Source: Undaria pinnatifida
Taxonomy: Eukaryota > Sar > Phaeophyceae > Laminariales > Alariaceae
Direction: 5' to 3'
Assembly (NCBI GenBank): GCA_012845835.1
Contig: JABAKD010000001.1
Span: 5,858,476-5,922,475 of the forward strand
DNA: 64,000 nt
In this document: positions 56,661-64,000 of the stretch, piece by piece
Numbering within the stretch: position 1 is the stretch's first letter
Layout: each line of letters starts with the position of its first letter
The notes under the pieces: generated by a model
Told to the model about the DNA's origin: nothing
Databases searched by the model: none
What the model saw: the letters and a program-made list of their open reading frames with translations, nothing else
Position numbers and translations under genes: made by a program

Positions 56661-56785
56661 ATCAGTCGGTACGGAGGCGAGGTGGCGTCATCGCGGTGCT
56701 ATACAAGACGCATTGGGCGGGACTCTCCGAACCTTCCTGGGAGCGGGTATTGGACCTCCACCTCTCCCGCTCCCCATCTTGCGTT
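56661..56785 (+). pseudogene. chromodomain-like module at the integrase C-terminus
   Basis: RRRGGVIAVLYKTHWAGLSE, then PSWERVLDL, follows the chromodomain pattern of an aromatic/basic strand, a W.G turn and W(E) before a helix. In chromoviruses this module is thought to bind modified histones and guide insertion. The frame changes shortly after. Confidence 0.7.
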
Positions 56786-57250
56786 ATTGGGCCGGAACTC
56801 CAAACCAGCACCGCCAAACCAACCGCCTCTACCGCCGAATGCGGATCGGGGCGGCACAGCGTGAGCTCTCCCGCAACAACGGGGAACATTTCCTAGCGCC
56901 GGGCTACGCCTGTGTTCCCCGCGCCGATTGGCTCCGTCGCTACCACGACACAGTACTTCCTAAGCGAGCCCACTTTTGGCACAAGGGAGACGATGGGTTA
57001 TGGTGGCTTGGAAAAATCAACGCGAGCAATACCGAGGACAAGGTATACCTGGTCCGCTTGTGACCCGGGACCGAATAAACTTCCTCTTCCCCCGGCGCGC
57101 TACACGACTTCGACTGGAGCCGAACGAGGCTCTTGGTGCTTGCAAGCTCACATCGCCAGTGCGTTTCCTCGGGGAATCTAACGTAACGCATACGAATCTC
57201 GAGGCGCGGCCGTGGCTAGTTGACTACCAAGCCGCCACCGCTCCTCGATA
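56786..57250 (+). pseudogene. Tudor/Agenet-like tail after the chromodomain
   Basis: In a second frame from about 56785, RRMRIGAAQRELSRNNGEHF leads to FWHKGDDGLWWLGKI and VYLVRL. After a small indel near 57060 it continues DPGPNKLPLPPARYTTSTGA and GSWCLQ. The W..GKI ... YLVRF..DPGP.K pattern resembles an SH3-like Tudor or Agenet barrel. This is a pattern judgement without a search. I recall similar tails in brown-algal hypothetical proteins but could not check. Confidence 0.5.
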
Positions 57251-58355
57251 GTTCTTCAATGTTGGGGTTATGAGTTTTGAGTCTTTGTCTTTGGGTTGTT
57301 CGCAGTGTCCTGAGGATCTTCGTCGGGTTTTGGGGCGGTTCTTCCATTAATATTTCTTTCTGTCCTGCCGAAGCCCCTGCTCAGTGCCGGGTCAGGGTTC
57401 GGGTAAAACGACGCTATCTGAGGCGCAAGGCTGTCGCCTTTTCGTCATTGTTCAATTTCGCCCTGCCGACGCCCTCCTCAGCCCAGAGCCGGGGGGCGAC
57501 CAGGGTACCCTGTTCGCGCGTCACGTAGTACAGGGCTATGTACGGGTCTGTGTGTCATTTTTTATCTCTTGTGTGTTGTATTTCTTCTACCTGGTACTTT
57601 GTTTTTCGACTAAACGTCCCCCCCCTCTCGCGGGGCTGTAGGTGTTGCCACCTTCCATCCCGAGTATTTGTCGTTTCCTCGTCTAACCCCCGCCATGCCG
57701 ATGGCCCACGGGAGGTTTTTCGCATGGCTTCTCCCTTGTGTTAGCGCCTGTGTTCCCCCCCATATCGACGAGGGCTCGCATCGCCATAGTACCTTTTCTG
57801 TAATTGATTTGCCGTAGAGCCTTTTCTGCCCACCCCCGCCACACCGGCGGCACGCGGCAGGTTGTTGATGGGTGACTTTTGCCTTGTTGTAGGGTCTGCA
57901 TTTCTTTCAACTGCGTTTCTTCGCGTGTTTCTTGCTCCATAGCCAGACCGTTAGAGGTGAGGGAGTGGGGGTTTTGAGGAGCCGAATCTTCGACTCATGG
58001 TCTAGTTCGTAGAACCGGAGCTTCCCCGAATCTCCCATATTTCTGCATATGCGACTCATCAGGGTGGGCTAGTGCTAAGATACGGCCTCAAAAGGCCTGT
58101 TATTATCCGAATTTGATATCATTTGGATGGGTTTCGTATGATAAGGTTGGCGTTTTCTATTCGGGAAAGTTAGGAAATAGATCGGAGGCACGTGCCTCCG
58201 ATCTCAGAAGCTATCCGGGGCTCTGGTGGAATCGAAAAAATAAAGCTACGTCTCCACGAAGGAAAATAAAGTGAGTACTCTTCAAGGATATGCTCAACTG
58301 GCAGACCTGCAGGGAGGGGGCACTCTGTGTCCCCACCTTATAACCTCATATCATC
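57251..58355. other. gene-free stretch behind the retroelement
   Basis: Possible 3' non-coding or terminal repeat region, but no match was found upstream of gag. At 58179-58204 there is a perfect 26-bp palindrome (AGATCGGAGGCAC / GTGCCTCCGATCT). Nothing else is recognised. Confidence 0.45.
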
Positions 58356-58568
58356 TATCCCATGTACGTACGTGTCACCGAAACCTAAAAAACAAATGCA
58401 CTACTATGATACCTACCGCGGTACCAGGGGGATTTTTTTTTCAGTAAGTATTCTATGTTTTGGGACAAAGTATGACGCCAATTTTGAAATAGTGTCTTGC
58501 CAAGTTTTATTTTATCGACCTCTCTACATCAAGATCCAAAGAATAGCCGGAGAGTACCGTTCAAAATA
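58356..58568 (-). repeat. DR4 continuation, inverted
   Basis: About 58360-58480 is the reverse complement of about 36115-36235 (CATGTACGTACGTGT, GCACTACTATGATACCTACC, TTTTGGGACAAAGTATGACGCC). Confidence 0.65.
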
Positions 58569-58766
58569 CATTTTTTTTTGCGCACTTCTCGCTTGTCTCG
58601 CTCAGCGCCTATCCGCGTTCACGTTGAGGTGCAGAACGGATAAGGCAGGGCGAGGGGCGTTGGAGCCACCCCCCGAAGACGGCGCTCGAACGAAGCGATT
58701 ATTTGACAGAGAAATTCCAGTTCCGAGAATCCCATACTGAGGCCGAGACGAAAAAAAACTCCTCAC
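58569..58766 (-). repeat. DR3 copy 5, inverted
   Basis: Reverse complement of the block at 30780-31065 (CTTCTCGCTTGTCTCGCTC, GCAGGGCGAGGGGCGTTGGA, ATACTGAGGCCGAGACG). Confidence 0.7.
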
Positions 58767-58839
58767 CACAATCTCCATCCCCTCAAAAAAAAAGAATCAT
58801 CATCATATATATAATAGTATAGCAAACCCTTACATATAT

Positions 58840-60693
58840 GCGTAATTCGTGCGATCGGAGTATCACACACAAGCTTGCAAAAATATGAGTTTCGAACAAA
58901 TCTTCGATCTCACAGCTGGAGTGTATTCATAAACTTTATGTCACCTAAACCTGTTGAAAACCCTTTCCCCCCCCCCCTCCTTTTTTTTTTTTTTTTTCTT
59001 CACGGTCCCTCTCGCTTAAACGCCCCGCGTAACATCGATATCTGCCAGAGTGATAAACACTTCCACGCACTTGATATCACCTCATTATCTATCTAGAGCC
59101 ATTAATACCACTGCTGCAATTCACCCCCCCCTCCCCAACGCCTCCTCCTTCCCCACCACCCGCACCACCGCCTAGATCTAGCACCACGCGTATAGCAAAA
59201 CCCTACATCAATGCGACCTAAAGATGCTGTTTGAACACCCTCCCCCCCCCCGCCTCCCCCCCCTCTCCCCCCCCCCTCCCCCCCCCTCCCCCCCCCTCCC
59301 CCCCCCCTCATCCTCCCGTCCCCCCCCTCCCCTTCCCCCCTCCTCCCCCCCCCTCCCTCCCCCCCATCCCCCCCCCCATCCCCCCCCCATCGCCCCCCCC
59401 CCCTCCCCTCCCCTCCCCCCCCGTTCCCCCCCACCCCCTCGAACGCTCCGCCCTCTCCCCACTGGTTGTACGACTTACAGGAAAGGATTTAGAAAATCCG
59501 CGCACAGATTAAGCTGTCCCGCTCGTCTTGCCCCCCCCCCCCCCTCTTGATCAAACCCAGGTCCTCACGTCCTTAGAAACTCCGCGCTCCCCTCACCGGT
59601 TGTTCGACTTACAGCATTCACTTCATAAACTGACGCATTTCCTTCCACAGATGTCAGATTTTGTCCCCCTCAAAGATGGGTTTTACAGTTTCCGCGCACA
59701 GACTGACTAACATCACCCTGTTGGCCCTGATAGCTACACTGTAGTTGTAAGGGGAGTCGCCGACCTATATCGTCAATGGGGGCACACAGCCAGTAACACG
59801 CGCGATCGGAGTATCACACACAGCTTGCAAAGATGAGTTTCGACGAAATCTTCGATCTCACAGCTGGAGTGAATTTTAATTTTTACAATTTGTTTAAATA
59901 AAAATTCACTCCAGCTGTGAGATCGAAGATTTTGTCGAGTTATCGCTTCGATCTCACAGCTGGAGTGAATTTTTATTTTCATAATTAAAAAAACAGATTG
60001 TAAAAATAAAAATTCACTCCAGCTGTGAGACCGAAGATTTTGTCGAAACTCATCTTTGCAAGCTGTGTGTGATACTCCGATCGCGCGTATTACGGGTTGT
60101 GTGTCGTCATTAAGGGTATAGGTCGGCGACTCCCCTTGGAACTACCGTGTAGCTATCAGGGTCAACAGGGTGATGTTCGTCAATCTGAGCACGGACACTA
60201 TAAAACCCGTTTTTGAGGGGAACAAAATATGGCAGCTGCGAATGGAAATTCATCAGTTTATCAAGTGTATCCTGTAAGTCGTATAACCGGTGAGGGGAGA
60301 GCACTTTATCATGTATATCCTGGAAGTCATACAACCAGTGAGGAGAGGGCGGGGTGTTCGAGGGGGTGGGTGGGTGGGTGGGTGGGTGGTGGGTGGGGGG
60401 GGGGTTGGGGCAAATGTGTTTCAAACAGCGTTAGGTCCCATAGATGTAGGGGTTTGCTATATGCGTGGTGCTAGGTTTAGGTGGTGGTGCGGGTGGTGGG
60501 GAAGAAGGGGGCGTTGGGGGGGAGGAAGGGGGCATGATTTGGAGCAGTGGCATGGGTGGCTCTAGAAAGATAATGAGGTGATTTCGACGTTATGTTAGGT
60601 GGGGCGTGTGAGCAAGAGGGATCGGGGAAAAAAACGGGGTGGGGGGGTAGTTTTTCCTTCTTGAGGGGGGAGGGGTTTTCAACAGGTTTTGGT
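58840..60693. mobile_element. foldback family FB1, head-to-head double element
   Basis: A minus-oriented arm (about 58935-59890) and a plus-oriented arm (about 59995-60693) face each other across a centre made of extra end fragments (59890-59990). The outer ends are inverted repeats: ACCTAAACCTGTTGAAAAC at 58943 and its near-exact complement ending at 60693. Each arm has the same order as 11280-12010: AGATCGAAGATTTTGTCG, TCTTTGCAAGCTG, GCGATCGGAGTATCAC, GTCGGCGACTCCCCTTGG, a C/G-rich segment and GATAATGAGGTGAT. A further inverted end fragment lies at 58860-58930. No transposase frame is present. This could form a hairpin with about 0.7-0.9 kb arms. Confidence 0.75.
59236..59440. repeat. C-rich tract (C5-10 T)n
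   Basis: Runs of C separated by T, CA or GT fill one FB1 arm over about 200 bp. All frames are open and give Pro/Ser-rich or Gly/Arg-rich translations that should be ignored. Confidence 0.95.
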
Positions 60694-60694
60694 C

Positions 60695-60701
<7 letters not shown>

Positions 60702-60727
<26 letters not shown>
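60702..60727. repeat. (AT)n microsatellite
   Basis: About 13 AT dinucleotides immediately outside the FB1 right end. Confidence 0.95.
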
Positions 60728-60730
<3 letters not shown>

Positions 60731-63700
60731 TATACGTTAGATACCTAGCCCATGGGATTGCTTATCGGGCTTGGCTTATAATAAGTTTTGGTGTTGAATT
60801 CGACTGTTCTGTGTGAGGTATAGCGCTCCTCAAATAAATGATGACCATAACAAAATTTGTGTATCGGGTGCTATCCGTACCGCACAACGCGCGAATTGCG
60901 CGAGGCAAGCAATACAAAACATTTTCTTTCCTCTTTGCTTTCTTCATGTGTGATGTGCTCTTTCGGGCACGTTTTTTACTGTTTCGTAGGTTGTGACAAC
61001 GGAACTTGCATCGTGGTCTGGCTATGGATAGTTATGCTTCGCCATCCCCACTATTTAAGGAGCTGCGCTCGGCATTCTGTAACTCTATATATTTTACAAT
61101 CCGTCTTTCCTGCAGCAGCTGTATTGCATCCAGCATAATCAGTATGAACCTATCTATTAAACAGATGTTCCACGGAAAGCTTCACACCTTCTGAACCACA
61201 GCTTCGTTGCCTCCGCGTATGACACGTGAATAAAGCTTACGTTCAGCCCTACATTTTCTGACTACTGTAATAGCACATCACTAAAACGGACGGCTTGTTG
61301 TCTTTGCATCCCGCAAAATGTACGCCTGGATTATGGCATTCTGCAACTCCTAACATGTATGTGCAACTGCATTGCGGCGCTCGTGCCGTACGGAACGCGG
61401 GGTTCCGTTAGAGGCTGGCATCATTGGGTATGGCAGTGATGGGCATTGTCGCCGAAGTTCAGAATACAACATCGGTGGCGCGAGAACTCGTCCGTTTTTC
61501 AAGGTGACCGATAGGTGGCGCATTTTTAGCGTTAGCCTCTGGGTCTCTTTCCAGGTTGAAGCATGCGTCCGAGTGGTCTGGCAGCAGCACAAAAAATATG
61601 GCCGTGAACGTAAGCTTTCTTCAAACATTATATGCGTAGGGAGTGAAGGTGTGGTTGTTGAGGAGATAGACAGAGCTTTTCCCGTAAGACGTTATTCCTG
61701 CCGCTGGAACTGATATACTAGAAATAGCGCGGTTTCTGTTGAAAATATTTTTCAGCTTTATTTCACCGGATATATCAACAGTAAGTAACACACAAGATGT
61801 CCTGGGTGGCTCCTTTTAACGAATGTAGTTCCAGGGGACAAACTCAATCAAGTACGTAACCCGGACTACTTCGTGTTTTGCAGTCGTCATTGGCTTTGCC
61901 CTTTTTCGTTGTCTCTTCTTCATCGTTCTCGCTCTCCGGAACTCCCCAATATATTGAGGTCTCTAAAGCGGAAAACCCGTTCCTTGTCTACCGACCCGTC
62001 TTCTCATATATCTCAGTCTAGGCGTGACGCTCGCATTTTTCATTTGCTGCGTTAGTCGGGCGGTCGATGCTGCAATCATTGTGTTCAATCCATTTTGATC
62101 GTCTCTGCTCCGTTTACCATTTTTGCGCGTCGGCATTCCCCAGTACCCGTTGAAAATCATGTCTTGTCCGTCTGCTTGCTGCCTATGTATCTCTCAAGTC
62201 CAGGTGTGACTCTGGCGTTTTTTTACTGCTACATGTACACCAACTGCGAGCTAGCAGCGCTGACTGTCATTAAAAAAAGATGGTTATGTGCACACTCTAA
62301 ACAAAATCATCGTGTCCGGTATTTCTGGCTGTTAAGCCAACACCTTTAGACCTATCCACGGGGTTGCAATTCCTGAAGTCAGCGCTAGCTGTTAGTTCAG
62401 TGGTGATGATGCATCTACAACATCCATAAACAAGGCCTACCTGGTTTTGCCCATGCCACGACGGAAACCGATAAAACCATGAAATCGATAAATTACGCAC
62501 AAGCGATCTTCGCCAACCCTTGGTAGGAGCATCGTCCGGTATATTCTGCGCAGAAAAACGATCCGGGTTCCGACGGTAGAGAGCTTGTGACCCCACGGAA
62601 TTATCATGGTCTGTTGGTTATGTAGCACTACCCACTACAGTAGCCTACATAGTCACACTAACCCTAAGTGGGCCAATGGGAAGCGCTATATAACCAACAC
62701 GGTCGGCATCCGCCTGCAGTGAGCCACACAATATGGATTCGCCCCGAAGGGCTGCAGTCACATGATCTCCCAGGGTTTACCATATTATGAGAGTCTAAGG
62801 GTTGAATCGACTGATTTTACGACAGCCCACCCCCCAAAATCAGCGATGTTCTTCAACGAACGTTTCATGGCTGCTCGACACGAGGAAGGATGCCATGAAA
62901 AAAACATATTTCATTCATGTACTTTCTTGTTTGCAAAGGACTATCGAACGATGTCGTCGGGGTGGCAAGGGGCACCGTACTCCAGGAGATATAAGCTGGG
63001 AGCTGATTTCAAAACCGGCGATTTCGTCACAGAAAAGTTGGGGGGGATACCGTAGAACGGCTCAATCCTTATTTTTCACTTTGGATCCAGTTCGAGTTCG
63101 TGTAGGGTTAGCCCCATTCAATTGTCCTTTGGCCTTCGTTATAATCGTGTCCTGTACTCGTGTGTCGGGAGGGTAGAAAGTCCGATTATCGGAATATCAA
63201 ATTTCCAAGGTCCACACAAGCGCAAAGAGAGTGTTCGAGCCGTGCAACGCGATGGGATGCAATATGCGTGTTCGATGCAGATGAAATACAAGCACAGCAG
63301 TTATACGCCGGGGCACGGGCCGTACCGAGTAAATACGTGGTTTCGCCAGACTTCCCAAGGTGCTAATCGCGTAGATATACATATTCATAATGTTGGAAAC
63401 CTTAGGTATCGGATGAATGTCGTTCCGTCCACAATTAATTGAGTGCAATGGGGAACTCCCGACAGCTTGATCCCCACTCATAGTCTCGGCCGTCCAAGCA
63501 TAGCAAATACAGTGTAGCTACGACACATCATCCTAGTTGTAGTATCCGATCACCGTTGCACCGTAACTCATGGACATTAACTTTATATCTCGTTGGGGGC
63601 TCAAGGCCCCGTAGTAGATTCTACATAGTTATCTGTGGTCGCTGCGACGAAAATTATTTCATCATCATTGTTTTAGCCCTTCGACCAAATATAGTAGATG

Positions 63701-64000
63701 CCGTTACGATGTAAATCGAATATCCTTCAATAAAGCAGTAGTATCTATGACCTGCCAACCATTTCCCCATTTCCTTTCTCCACATCTTCTCATGCTATCT
63801 ACCACTTCTTTTCTCTACATCTGTTCATTTTTGCTATTTTTCTACCCTAATCCTCATCAACATTCCCACCCCAGACCACTGACTGCAGTCGTTCCGCTTC
63901 TTCCTTCCGCCCCTTCGCGGTTTTGCGGTCCTTCAGAGCTAGTCTCTATTGATGAAAGCTGCGCAAAATCGGGACCTGAGTGGTCGCAAAGATGATTTGG
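60728..64000. other. gene-free stretch to the window end
   Basis: No repeat shared with the rest of the window and no confident gene. Frames at 61372-61713, 63122-63442 and 63747-63995 are open but lack domains. Around 62660-62695 GGGCCAATGGGAAGCG is followed by CTATATAACC, which looks like a CCAAT box and TATA box, but no coding frame clearly follows. The final frame (63747 onward) runs to the window edge region. Confidence 0.35.

Larger units (their letters stand above)
46618..57250 (+). mobile_element. degenerate Ty3/gypsy (chromovirus-type) retrotransposon with a NADAR domain
   Basis: Order on the plus strand: gag with CCHC knuckle, low-complexity linker, NADAR domain, aspartic protease, reverse transcriptase, RNase H, linker, integrase, chromodomain, Tudor-like tail. 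Integrase after RNase H defines Ty3/gypsy. At about 10.6 kb the internal region is roughly twice the usual length. In-frame stops: TAG 47353 and 47473; TGA 49019, 49346, 49571, 49922, 53496, 53850 and 55463; TAA 52911. Frameshifts lie near 48430, 51085, 51540, 51680, 52785, 53375, 53405 and 56800, and at least one more between 54600 and 55130. I did not find a pair of long terminal repeats, a primer binding site or a polypurine tract with confidence. This copy cannot move on its own. Confidence 0.9.

Noticed and set aside
57251-58355. 3' LTR of the Ty3/gypsy element
   Set aside because: No matching copy upstream of gag was found, and no convincing polypurine tract; position alone is not enough.
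59102-59550. Gly/Arg-rich and Pro-rich frames
   Set aside because: Generated by C/G homopolymer runs in a foldback arm.
62640-62700. Core promoter with CCAAT and TATA boxes
   Set aside because: Motifs are present but no credible coding sequence follows, so I mention it only in the stretch description.
63160-63366. Glycosyltransferase-like motif (DAICVFDADE)
   Set aside because: A single short motif without the rest of a glycosyltransferase domain and without codon bias.

Overview
This window looks like repeat-rich nuclear DNA of a eukaryote, most plausibly a stramenopile and perhaps a brown alga. The evidence is a chromodomain-bearing Ty3/gypsy element, a 5'-truncated LINE, Helitron-like helicase/OTU debris, tRNA-headed SINE-like repeats, abundant CTG/CAG microsatellites, an ankyrin-repeat gene whose C-terminus resembles algal paralogs I have seen, and short TTAGGG-like telomeric runs. 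No bacterial operons, rRNA genes, canonical tRNA genes or CRISPR arrays were seen. The species assignment is inference. Coordinates were read by eye and may be off by a few bases, more at the edges of old repeats.

Layout. 0.3-4.5 kb is an array of diverged palindromic units of about 0.35 kb. 4.5-19.9 kb is gene-poor and made of dispersed and tandem repeats, including one arm of a foldback family (11.3-12.0 kb) and an old relative of a Mutator-like element (9.3-10.1 kb). 19.9-22.6 kb holds a LINE with an open reverse transcriptase frame plus a second copy of its 3' end. 25.3-25.6 kb is a (CCCAA)n block. 25.8-28.4 kb contains the ankyrin gene, with repeated remnants of its 5' and 3' ends on either side. 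28.6-36.6 kb is repeat mosaic with a tRNA-headed SINE. 36.6-40.5 kb holds protein-like exons interrupted by a 1.7 kb Mutator-like element flanked by a 9-bp target-site duplication. 40.9-42.0 kb holds a broken helicase followed by an OTU-protease-like domain. 42.7-46.5 kb is SINEs, a CCAAT-containing satellite and an 83-bp minisatellite. 46.6-57.3 kb is a long degenerate Ty3/gypsy element. 57.3-64 kb is non-coding, dominated by a head-to-head foldback structure at 58.9-60.7 kb.

Most notable: between the gag zinc knuckle and the protease, the Ty3/gypsy element encodes a well-conserved NADAR (YbiA-like) domain, and after its integrase it carries a chromodomain followed by a Tudor/Agenet-like segment. 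The conserved residues of these domains survive although the element carries about ten in-frame stops and several frameshifts.

Working host genes are few. The best is the intact ankyrin gene. Next is a short, codon-biased frame at 40240-40512 that may be a last exon. Almost everything else is mobile-element sequence or its decay products.
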